Assembly (NCBI GenBank): GCA_963855995.1
Contig: OY979717.1
Location: forward strand, 39,739,957 to 39,803,956
Length of the DNA: 64,000 nt
Reading direction: 5' to 3'
Origin: Muricea muricata
Taxonomy: Eukaryota > Cnidaria > Anthozoa > Malacalcyonacea > Plexauridae
Shown: positions 1 to 7,852 of the stretch, in pieces
How positions within the stretch are numbered: the first letter of the stretch is position 1
Layout of the letters: the number at the start of each line of letters is the position of its first letter
The notes under the pieces: model-generated
What the model saw: only the letters and a program-made list of their open reading frames with translations
What the model was told of the DNA's origin: nothing
Database searches by the model: none
Program-made: the position numbers and the translations under genes

Positions 1-430
1 AACACTAAAGTTGCCTGGCTTATATCTCAGCTATAACGCAACCTGTCAAAAAATGCGAACACGTTTTTGTAACTTGATTATCAGAGATTCGGAAAATGTT
101 AATTTGGAAGTTTCTGCGTAAATCTGGCGAAGGAGAAAACTCGTCGCGTCCAAGACTGCCAATTCTCAAAAACCACGCGACTATCGCTATAATTTTAAAC
201 TCTCCTACATGGTTTTAAGTCCCATATTTCTACAGCTATCAAGCAATATTTCTGCCAAATTTGAGAGACGTTCCGTTAAAACTGACTGAATAGTGAATGT
301 TTTTTGTGCCAAAGGCACCTATCATATAATGTAACCTTAATATTTCAAAAGTTATAAGGCTTTGAATATTAAAAAAACGAGAATATTGATAGTATATAGT
401 ACATTTCCCTAAAGTTAGTGTAGAAGTGCA
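1..430. other. Spacer without a recognisable gene, unit 1 left end
   Basis: I see no convincing reading frame or RNA gene. Short motifs such as ttatatctcagctataacgc and the AT-rich run at 330-410 have no assignable role. The site near 151 (gcgtcc or gctcc) is a useful marker that separates unit types. Confidence 0.5.
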
Positions 431-497
431 TGTAGCCGAGTTGTACTGGTCCCGTCTTGCAGTCGCTGTGTGCCAGGTTTGATTCCTGGCTTCGACC
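431..497 (+). mobile_element. tRNA-like Pol III promoter / SINE head, unit 1
   Basis: An A-box-like stretch (tagccgagttgtactgg, 433-449) is followed about 43 bases later by a B box (ggtttgattcc, 476-486, one base off the ggttcganntcc consensus). The B box sits in a perfect T-arm hairpin, gccagg / cctggc, at 472-490. The 3' side ends ttcgacca, but the 5' side has no matching acceptor strand and the anticodon arm is weak, so this is a tRNA-derived SINE head rather than a working tRNA gene. No clear SINE body or tail was seen. Confidence 0.6.
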
Positions 498-1235
498 ATG
501 TTTTGCTGACTCTGTCGAATATTTTTTTCTTTGCCAAAAATGCATTTATAATGTATTTTCTTTCACAGTTCACTGTAACGCACTATTTTTATTGATTTTT
601 ATTTTTTAAGAAAATATATTTCAACGCTTTTTCGTACAAAGACACGAGCATCTAATTTTTGCAATGTCAGCATTTTCAGTTTTCATTAAATTCTCATGCA
701 TTTATGCTATGTTCTTTTCAAGTAACTTGTATAATATGAAATACAAAATGCTTGCATCTATACACTTTTTCCAAAATGACAATAAGATGTTTAAAAGTAA
801 AAAATATATCGTCATGGAAACATCGTGAAATTTTTAGTGTTTGCAAGTGCTTCTTACATGCATTATTAGCTCAGAGTTTCAAGTGTTATTTTATTAAGAA
901 TTGCGCTTAAATTTTGAAATTTCACTTGACAGTTTTTTACTAACGAAATTTTTTTTTAATCACTTTACTTTTTCAAGTGTTATTTATCAGAGTTTATAAA
1001 TAAAAGGCGACATTTGTAAAATTTAGAAAAAACACTTTGAAATTTTTTAACGAGATTTTTTAAGATTAACTGTGTCCTAAGAAAACAAACTATGTTTTTA
1101 TGGTTTTTTAAAACACAATTAACAAGACAGTGATTGCATGTGAGAAAAATATTTATTAAAACATTTATTACAATTATTGTGTCTATTTATATCTTATATT
1201 TACTATTTTTATTCAAGTTTTTCATGCAACAGTTC
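498..1235. other. AT-rich spacer between SINE head and nuclear-protein gene, unit 1
   Basis: Long A and T runs, with frames that are short or start only at TTG. Nothing here looks coding on either strand. On the minus strand this is the 3' flank of the gene ending at 1236. Confidence 0.5.
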
Positions 1236-2227
1236 TTATTTATTCTTTTTGTCCTTTCCTTTTTTCAGTGTCTTCTTGATTGTCGTCTTGCTTGTCGTTG
1301 CCACGTCTTCTTCATCGTCGACAAGCAGCTCGAGTCCCTGTCGTAATCGTTTCGGCTTCGATTTGCCTCGCTTCTCTTTCATGGTTCGTTTCGGATTTTC
1401 TCCTCATCTGAAGAAGATTGTGATGATTGCGACGAAAAGGCTGATGACGGCATTTGCGATGCTTTCACATCTGCTCTTACGTCTGCTCTTTTCATTGGGG
1501 AATCAAACTGCTTGAGGAGATCTTTGTGCCGGTTGTTTACTTCTTTGGTGCTGTCTACCAAGGACACTTGATACAATGAAATCACGCATCGATTCGATGT
1601 CTGAGTTCTTCTTGAACACTGCATCGCTGCCGGTTTCCGATGCTTCGACCAGTTCTGCGTACCGTTCTGGATCTTGCACTAACGTTCTCGCCACGATTAG
1701 CTGTACTGCTGTCGCGAACATTGCACCACGAACATGAAACATTTCGTCCACAATGCTGTCCAGGTCTTCGTGATCCTGAAACAGGAACTTCAGCACGTCC
1801 AATACATCTTTTTGAGACGCAGAGGTTACATCATCTTTATGGAGTTTCTTCAGCGGCTTGTTTAAATCGGACATTTCACTGACGAACTTCTTAACAGTTT
1901 CTGGCACAAACACTTTCTGGTCCTTGTTCGTCATAATCTTCATGTTCTTCGTAACAGTTCCTGAAAGCTCAGAAAGGGCCACTTTCGGTCGTAACAGCCA
2001 CTCGCAGGAATATGGTTTACCCTTTTCAACACTGTTTCTGGCGATGGCGGTCCATCTGCTTCGCCATACGGTCGGATGAGTTGGCGTGTGAATTGTTGGA
2101 AAAATCCAACACCACCTCCTGGGGAACGGGCTTTCCCAGGCTGCTGAATGCACTTTTCTTGATTTTGAATTCTTAGGTTTTTTTCTGATTTGCCAACTTG
2201 CTTCCTTGATGTTTGAGAAGATAGCAT
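1236..2227 (-). pseudogene. Probable nuclear protein with basic/acidic tail, family unknown; tail frameshifted in unit 1
   Basis: I do not recognise the family. The frame opens at ATG 2225-2227, 26 bases below a TATA box, and gives 69 residues including a GGGVGFF stretch. It then needs a switch to a second frame. A 53-nt GT-AG intron at 1968-2020 (gtaaac ... ttctgag) does this exactly. The middle frame (from 1967) is helical and charged. Near 1562-1564 the reading returns to the first frame, either by one extra base or by an intron of about 64 nt (gtatca ... ctcaag). The tail is Ser/Gln-rich, then acidic, then strongly basic with an NLS-like KRGKSKPKR, and should stop at 1236. In this unit a 4-bp deletion near 1402 shifts the tail and removes the basic segment. 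Confidence 0.45.
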
Positions 2228-2244
2228 TGCTCATAATTTCAAGC

Positions 2245-2552
2245 CTATTTATACAGTGTAATGCACTGACAATAAGCCATGTCATTGGCTAAATTATAAG
2301 CGCTATTATTATTGGACAAAAAATTATGCGTTTTGATTGGTTGATTGCGATCCTCAAGTTATCCTGCCATTCTAGCCTTATTATTGGACAGAAAAATACG
2401 CAATTTGATTGGTTCATTATGATCCTGCCGTTTGTCCTCACAGGTCCGCCTACAGGATAGATACTTTGTAACACTTTGCATATTCAAATCATGCATTTTT
2501 ATTGGTCCATTGCGATCCTCAAGTTATCCTACCATTCTAGCCTTATTATTGG
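2245..2552 (-). promoter_or_regulatory. TATA box plus seven CCAAT boxes upstream of the nuclear-protein gene
   Basis: On the minus strand a TATAAATAG box lies at 2245-2253. Seven CCAAT pentamers, seen as attgg on the plus strand, start at 2284, 2311, 2336, 2383, 2408, 2511 and 2548. Part of the cluster comes from a local duplication: gcgatcctcaagttatcct recurs at about 2348 and 2514, each followed by ccattctagccttattattgg. The TATA-to-ATG distance is only 26 bases, short for a normal leader, so the start site may lie at or inside the first codons. Equivalent regions: 10499-10806, 18752-19059, 27008-27315, 35261-35568, 43517-43824, 51770-52077, 60023-60330. Confidence 0.55.
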
Positions 2553-2568
2553 ACAGAAAAATATGAAA

Positions 2569-3130
2569 ATTTTAGTTTGTGTATACGCTAAGCGATTTTG
2601 AGTATGAATTTCAGGGCCATTTTCCGCCTAACCTTTTACATATCATCTACTGCAAACTATACTCCGCATGTGCTCAGGCAATTTGTACATTGGTGTCTGT
2701 CAACAGAACCTACATTTTACTCAGCCGTGCCATGGTTACAAACACCTAAAGACTTAATTACTTTACACATTTTGTGCGTTGTAATGTTTAAGCAATCCGC
2801 GTTAATATATCTAAATTCTTTCGTGAAATATTTAAGTTTTCATACGTGAAGCGGAATTTTAGTTTGTGTATATGCTAAGGGATTTTGGGTATGAACGTTG
2901 CCATTTCCCGCGTGACGTTTTACATATCATCTACTACAAACTATACTTGGCATATAGCATTTCTTATAAGCCTTCTAGAGTAGCTATCCGCATTAATATA
3001 TCTAAATTCGTTCGTGAAATATTTAAGTTTTCGTACACGAAGGGAAATTTTAGTTTGTGTATATGCTAAGCGATTTTGAGTACGAATTTCAGTGCCAATT
3101 TCCACGTAACTTTTTTAGCACTTTCGTCCT
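2569..3130 (+). repeat. Three diverged copies of a local repeat inside the unit
   Basis: Copies begin with attttagtttgtgtat at 2569, 2856 and 3047. Each continues through gctaagcgattttgagta and, in the first two, acatatcatctact and a shared end ttcgtgaaatatttaagtttt. The first copy carries about 96 extra bases. Short frames here start at TTG or are repeat-born and I do not call them genes. Equivalent regions start at 10823, 19076, 27332, 35585, 43841, 52094 and 60347. Confidence 0.8.
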
Positions 3131-4476
3131 ATACAAAATGTTACATGTTCGCTCAATATTTTTACTTTGCCTTAACTTTCTATACAAACAACAGTGTATG
3201 ATTTATGCTTGTAAGTTGCCAGAGCACAAGCTTCCATTCATGCCATAACGCCTTGTGGTATATCCATTGCCTCATTTTGAACATTGGGGCAACTTTAACA
3301 TTAGTGGCATATTGGTATTACATATTGTCACTATTTTCTCGAAAAGGAAATATTACTAATACTAGAAGTTACTATCGCAAGGAAAGTGCTGCCGTACCAC
3401 CTATGCATTGACTATACCAACTTATTAACATCATTTTACACACTGTACAAATGAATTTATTTTGTTTAAAATATTTGAAATTACAATATGCTATAAATTA
3501 ATTACTATATACTATAAAGTGCACTTTGAATTACATTTGTGCACTGTTATCGATTCTTGGTGCCAATAATAATTTTCAACATATCAATGAAAGTCATACC
3601 AGACTTCAAGAAGGAAATATGTCTTTCAAGGTGATACACACCTTCTTTCTTGCAATATTATTTCCAGGTAATTTAAATAATGATAGTAGTCAACAGTATG
3701 ATTTTTTGTCGAATATGTAGATGTTCCAAATTTATTTAGCATGTATGTAGTATCGATTAACTAGTTAGCATGTAGTATCGATTAACTAGTTAGCATGTAG
3801 TATCGATAACTTGTTATGGTACTGTACATGTACGGATATAATCTTGGTATACAAATTTGTCCCAGATGTGCATGTTGTAGTTTGAAAATAAGTATGGTAA
3901 TTTAACAATACTGTGCTTGGCATATTCCATCCAATTACATACATTATGATGAACTCAAAATCCATCCATTTGGTGGATTTGAAACAGGGAATGTTAGGTA
4001 CAGGAACTTAATAATACATGGATAACACATTCCATCCATTGCATATGATGTACTATTCCATACAATCTTGAAAATTAGCATTTTTTGTTGAGAATTTCCC
4101 TCCTATTTTTAGACATGGTGTAACATATCCAGATTATAATATGACTGTAATAACCATTTGATTTTATCCAGCAGTTTGGTATCTTTTATGTTTTATCCAG
4201 AAGTTTTGCAACATATGGCACCTTTCAGATCAATCTGGATTGCAAAGAAATAATTGATAATATTTAATTAGAAACATAAATAAATGAAATGGGAGGGATT
4301 TCTTTTCTTGCAAATCATTATTTTTATCCATACAGTGATAACAATGAGTAAAGTAGTTATTATTTTGTAAATTAAATTATTATATCTTAAAAGGTATGTA
4401 GCCAATTACATACAAGATTATGACAGGAATCCACATATTGAATCCCTCTATTGTTAAAACTCAATAGTTTCCTGTT
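3131..4476. other. AT-rich spacer between local repeats and protease gene
   Basis: Apart from the minisatellite this holds imperfect repeats of ccatccatt and ttttatccag (3900-4210) and no convincing gene. A 64-codon plus frame (3526-3720) starts only at TTG, and all its differences between units are missense (Asn/Lys, Glu/Gly, Thr/Pro), which argues against a constrained protein. On the minus strand it is the 3' flank of the protease gene. Confidence 0.5.
3738..3807 (+). repeat. 25-bp minisatellite, about 2.7 copies
   Basis: The 25-base motif agcatgtagtatcgattaactagtt starts at 3738 (with four extra bases), 3767 and 3792, the last copy partial. The copy number is the same in all eight units (starts 11992, 20245, 28501, 36754, 45010, 53263, 61516), so it is stable within this array. 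Too few copies and no spacers, so not CRISPR. Confidence 0.85.
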
Positions 4477-5211
4477 CTAAATGCACTGGTAGTAATACAA
4501 GTATTGTTCTAACTCTAGAATATTGGCAAATTTCATTACAACAGCAGTGCCATTAGGATTAGGATTAGGCATGCCATTCAAGTCTCTAGCATGGGAGTCA
4601 ATCAAATAGAAAAATTCTGTTTGCTTAATTAAGGCCATCATATAGCCTTCCAAAATTAAAATAGCATAACTATCATTAAAAAATGCATTCAAAAGTGCTG
4701 TGTGAATATTATAATAATGAGATTCAATCTCTCCTTCCATTATAACAAGACCTTGACACTCATCACCATACTTTACATACAAAATTTGGTTTTCATTTTT
4801 TTGCTCAATGGGTTCAATAGAAACTGGTAAATTATCATTGTTTCGTGCCTGAGATGGCTCCACCACAATGGGCAGATCATTGTTATTTTGTGCTACCACA
4901 ACGGGTAATCTAACAGTCTGTAAATTGACTGTGTCGATTATATCGTACGAAAACATGCTCGAACAGCCTGAAACACTAACAACTTTTGACAAGTTATCTA
5001 TAGACAAAAACTCGACATCCTGTTCTAAGACAATTAAGCCTTTATTCAGTGCTTTTAAGTACATTTGGTCACCTTGTGATAAAACATCAAACATTGTTGT
5101 CGACCAATCGATCAGTGGGTTATTTTGGGCTGTAATAATTGCCGCTAAACTCATAAAAGCGCACTGCTTTCCCCTAGTTTGAATGCTAAAACGTTCATCG
5201 CCTTGGTGCAT
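4477..5211 (-). CDS. Papain-like cysteine protease, herpesvirus tegument deubiquitinase-like (unit 1)
   Basis: The frame is 244 residues from an ATG. Seen: Gln3, then Gly-Lys-Gln-Cys17-Ala at the N-terminus, and near the C-terminus Ile-Asp205-Ser-His207-Ala-Arg-Asp followed by Gly-Thr-Ala and a short hydrophobic strand. Cys first and a late Asp-x-His is the order of the tegument deubiquitinase family (MEROPS C76), where a Gln 13-14 residues before the Cys forms the oxyanion hole; Gln3 fits. Ulp1-type proteases have the reverse order. Inferred role: cleavage of ubiquitin or a ubiquitin-like tag. No signal peptide or membrane segment. Residues 102-137 hold three Leu-Pro-Val/Ile repeats separated by Asn-rich stretches, an unusual linker. 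The ATG directly before Gln3 supports this start, though an upstream exon cannot be excluded. This copy has Leu113. Confidence 0.6.
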   Translation of the reverse strand: MHQGDERFSIQTRGKQCAFMSLAAIITAQNNPLIDWSTTMFDVLSQGDQMYLKALNKGLIVLEQDVEFLSIDNLSKVVSVSGCSSMFSYDIIDTVNLQTVRLPVVVAQNNNDLPIVVEPSQARNNDNLPVSIEPIEQKNENQILYVKYGDECQGLVIMEGEIESHYYNIHTALLNAFFNDSYAILILEGYMMALIKQTEFFYLIDSHARDLNGMPNPNPNGTAVVMKFANILELEQYLYYYQCI

Positions 5212-5281
5212 AGTAGCACAAAGAAATAAAGCTATATTTACCTGATTTTTCTATCTTCTAAAAAGTTTTGTAAATTTTCGC

Positions 5282-5790
5282 TTGACCCTTGAGTCTTCAC
5301 AGGAGACCACATGGAATGAAATGCGTGCGCATTACAAACGAAATTTGTTCGATTCCCAACCCCTTGTTTTCACAAACGTAGCTAAATTCGTCCTCCCGGA
5401 AATACGACATCTTAACAGACAGACAGACAGACGGACACAAATCGAGATTTCGACTATACATAGATCGGGGCGAAAGACTGGGTCGAGTGGGCTCTGGGAA
5501 AACCACGCTCGTCGTCAAGAATAGTGTGCTGCCTCACTGGCGCTCGGCAGCAAAGAGGTCATCCCGAACAACGGGAGTACGTTACTGAAGCTTAATGCGT
5601 CAATCATCGGCCTACCCTTGGGTCCGACCCTCGGGGACCCACGGGGATTTGTATCAAATATCAATCGAAATCCCACAAATACCCCAGGGTAAGGAGAATG
5701 ATCTGGAAGTCAAAAACTAGATAATACCCCAACCCCTGGGGATATATTGTTAAAAAGATTCATAATATGTGTTAGCAAAAATTTTTAGGG
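5282..5790. repeat. GC-richer island, possible inserted dispersed repeat
   Basis: This stretch is clearly less AT-rich than its surroundings. It holds acagacagacagacagacgg near 5418-5434, a plus frame open from 5382 to 5588 with a GRVGSGKTT segment (5481-5507) that fits the Walker A pattern by spelling only, and paired palindromic-looking runs (ctcggggacccacgggg; accccaacccctgggg). No full gene can be built from it and the open frame has no ATG. It may be a fragment of a dispersed repeat that landed in the ancestral unit. Copies start at 13536, 21791, 30045, 38300, 46554, 54807 and 63060 (the last lacks 10 bases). Confidence 0.45.
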
Positions 5791-6092
5791 CATAACGGTT
5801 GCTGCATTAAATGCCTGAATGAATTTTGAGATTCACAAACTGTCCTTTTACATTATCAGTTGGTACTGAAAATTTCCCAGAGGTCTTGAATAGCGCATTG
5901 AGAAGTAGCACATACTTTGTTTTATGCAATCAGGATGCCCATGGATATCCCAAAAACGCTTCTTGATTATTAATACTGTAGACATCCTACACAGCTGCAA
6001 TTGCAAGCACAAACATGTCAAGAATAATCATGCAATGTAAAATATACTGAACTGTGTGCACAGGAATCCGAAAAAACATTCAGTTTATATTT
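5791..6092. other. AT-rich spacer between GC island and PHD gene
   Basis: On the minus strand a 45-codon frame (5848-5985) follows a possible acceptor (caattgcag), but it shares no feature with a known family and I do not call it a gene. Otherwise I see nothing here. Confidence 0.4.
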
Positions 6093-7130
6093 TTAAACAT
6101 CTTTACAATTAAAACAAATAAATGTATCCACATTTTGAGCTTTCTTTTTGCTAACTTTGACACATGGTCCATGGTGCCAAACAAAACATAATGGTCCCTG
6201 CTTGTCATGCTGTATCATGAATCTATAAAAAAGGAACACATTTATAGTTCAAAGTAAGAAATTTGTAGCTATCTGAAATTAGAATATGCCCCCCCCCCAA
6301 ATGCACACATTATCAATATCTAGGCAGGCTATATATTATATATGAATTGTACGACGATCAGAAATGAAGTTGCAGCTTAATTAATAGAAATTACTAATGC
6401 TAACCCATTTTCGTCCTTCTGGCAATGACACCACAATGGTTCAAGGTCTTCATTAAGAGATGAGGTCGTTTCATCTACTTCTGGTTGTTCGGTTTCTAAA
6501 GGACAAAGTTTTGTTAAAAATTATGATGAAACATAAGTATGCAATACACAGAGTAACATTGATTAAAAAATATTTATGAAACCTGAAATTGGTCTGTTTG
6601 CTTTTAGCCTTTTCTCTGCTGTCTTGTTTGCCCTTGTCTTTGCAGCCTTTTTTACACCTGCTTTACGTCTATCTGATATAGACTGCATATGTTTCTTCCA
6701 TATTTCCACTTTGTCTTCAGGAAGCAGACAAGTCTTCGCTAACTCTCCTACGTCATATTTGCCCGCCTTAAAAGCATTTTCTAAGTACTCTCTTGGAGGA
6801 ACCTTCATGAAATTGATTTCTTTATGCTTGTTATAATGTTGCAAATGTTCATCTGGTGGTAGGAAGTGACCAAAGCAGTCACCTTGACATGTCTTGGCAA
6901 GCTGAGCCATTCCACGGACGATTATGATCAGGTACCGGTATTGGCAAGTATGACAATGGTGGTCCACATTCATACCAGCATTTCTCTTCTAAAGGTTTCC
7001 CAGATAAACGCACGGGATGTGGGCATCCATTCTGATAACACGGCGGTAATTGAAAATGTAATTTTTTGGCAAGCCCTTGACCATGTGCCTTCCCCGGAGA
7101 TTCCAAATCTCTTGAAGTTGAAATTACCAA
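6093..7130 (-). pseudogene. Cys/His-rich protein with C-terminal PHD finger, spliced, +1 frameshift (unit 1)
   Basis: Three exons can be built on the minus strand: an exon ending at 6583 (donor gtttca), 6405-6495 (91 nt, acceptor cctttag, donor gttagc), and 6093-6222 (130 nt, acceptor tttttatag, stop TAA). Codon phases match at both junctions (introns of 87 and 182 nt). The joined C-terminus has the PHD order: W-C-x-C, FMI-x-H-D, a further Cys, W-H-H-x-x-C, and a final F-I-C-x-x-C; the third ligand is His rather than Cys. This is like histone H3-tail readers. The N-terminal part has C-P-H-P, a GPPLSYLPIPVPD segment and R-P-W before a Cys cluster, then a Lys/Arg-rich helix (RRKAGVKKAAKTRANK). 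One extra base at 6893 breaks the frame inside the Cys cluster. From memory, similar Cys-rich plus PHD proteins occur in repeats of corals and fishes. The true 5' end is not resolved. Confidence 0.6.
6289..6298. repeat. C10 homopolymer in the PHD gene intron
   Basis: Ten cytosines lie within the 182-nt intron. The length is 10 in all seven complete units, which is unusually steady for such a run and points to very recent copying or to consensus polishing. Confidence 0.9.
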
Positions 7131-7398
7131 TTTTGAGCTTTTTATCGATTTTTACTAATTAATTAGCGAGCTTTCGAAATATGCAAAAAAAATTTTAAAA
7201 TTTTAAAACGCAAAAGAGATATGGGCAAATGTATTAAAGTTGCTAAATATTTTGCCGCGAAAGTTGCATTTGAGATTGGCATTTTCTGTTAACACGTTCA
7301 TCAAAATTATCCGGTCGAGGTGACAGTATGTGGCCATTTGTTTTGCTTTCTACATCAGATCCTATTTCGCATGCTGATACGTAGCTATAACACTGATT
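7131..7398. other. Intergenic region between divergent PHD and Ser-rich genes
   Basis: It lies between a minus gene on the left and a plus gene on the right, so it may hold both promoters or a missing first exon of the PHD gene. A single attgg (CCAAT on the minus strand) is near 7276. No clear TATA box was found and no frame looks coding. Confidence 0.35.
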
Positions 7399-7694
7399 AT
7401 GAATCCTGGAAAAGGTAAAAATAAAAAAAATACGAATACATTTTGAAAACGTTAGTAGAAAGCGACCGTGGTTCTTGGTTTAATCAGGAAGAACAGTGGC
7501 AGTCAAATGACTCAACTAGCATGGCTTCAAGTTTAAGCTCGTTGTCTTCTAGCACAAGGAAGCTAAAAGCGAGTAAGCAGTCCTACTTAAATGATAGCTT
7601 TACTGCGTCAAGCGACAGTGAAACAGACTATTCCGGTTCAAGCGAGGAAATCAGCGTGACATTTACAAGTGTGATATTGCCTATGCGCCAATAA
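7399..7694 (+). CDS. Small Ser-rich protein, family unknown (unit 1)
   Basis: A plus frame rich in Ser, Thr, Asp and Glu ends at TAA 7692-7694 and begins only with TTG at 7443. An ATG at 7399 connects to it by a 41-nt GT-AG intron (7415-7455), giving about 85 residues starting MNPGKVESDRGSW. Alternatively one A was lost from the A8 run at 7423-7430, because the bases just after that run also read like protein in the downstream frame. An AATAAA at 7690-7695 overlaps the stop, which suits a transcript ending here. The acidic Ser-rich patch (SSDSETDYSGSSEE) looks like phosphorylation-prone disordered protein. No domain recognised. Confidence 0.35.
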
Positions 7695-7702
7695 AATAAA
7701 AT

Positions 7703-7852
7703 TTACTCGAGAACAAACATTTTATCCAAAAGGGTTTGTTTGCTTGTATTTCCGTCCTCACTATCTGCGTCCGTTGTTTCAGTCCATCTCCTTTTATGCC
7801 CAGACGATTATGAGGTTTCCTGGCCTTGTTTGCTTTTGCGTGTAACCGGCAT
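7703..7852 (-). pseudogene. Short minus-strand frame with one in-frame stop, possible broken first exon
   Basis: From an ATG at 7850-7852 the frame reads MPVTRKSKQGQETS, then TAA at 7808-7810, then another 34 codons of plausible sequence (GHKRRWTETTDADSEDGNTS ...) to a TAA at 7703-7705. A donor-like GA|GTAAAT sits at its end, so it could be the broken first exon of a lost gene. A basic start followed by an acidic patch is common in transposon and DNA-binding proteins, but no family is recognised. It is tail-to-tail with the Ser-rich frame, 8 bases apart. The stop is present in all seven copies (others at 15957-16106, 24212-24361, 32466-32615, 40721-40870, 48975-49124, 57228-57377). Confidence 0.3.

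Noticed and set aside
239-499. 86-residue minus frame over the tRNA-like element, in every unit
   Set aside because: It is the antisense of the A/B-box region, a usual source of false proteins near tRNA-derived repeats; the composition is not protein-like.
2289-2474. 61-residue minus frame
   Set aside because: It lies in the CCAAT-box promoter segment and its internal repetition simply reflects the local duplication.
2598-3411. Four overlapping small plus frames (63-83 codons)
   Set aside because: They arise from the three-copy local repeat, several start at TTG, and they show no domain or codon constraint.
3738-3807. Possible CRISPR-like or origin iteron array
   Set aside because: Fewer than three copies, no spacers, and eukaryotic context; it is a small minisatellite.
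4868-5182. 104-residue plus frame over the protease gene
   Set aside because: Antisense shadow of the protease. The Leu-to-Met difference between copies becomes Arg/Ile here and a silent protease change becomes Lys/Arg, as expected if the minus strand is the real one.
5481-5507. Walker A-like GRVGSGKTT in the GC island
   Set aside because: The open frame is only 68 codons, has no ATG, Walker B or ATPase context, and lies in a probable repeat fragment.
6576-6836. 86-residue plus frame with hydrophobic start, looking like a signal peptide
   Set aside because: Antisense of the Lys/Arg-rich helix of the PHD gene, whose codons read as Phe/Leu on the other strand.
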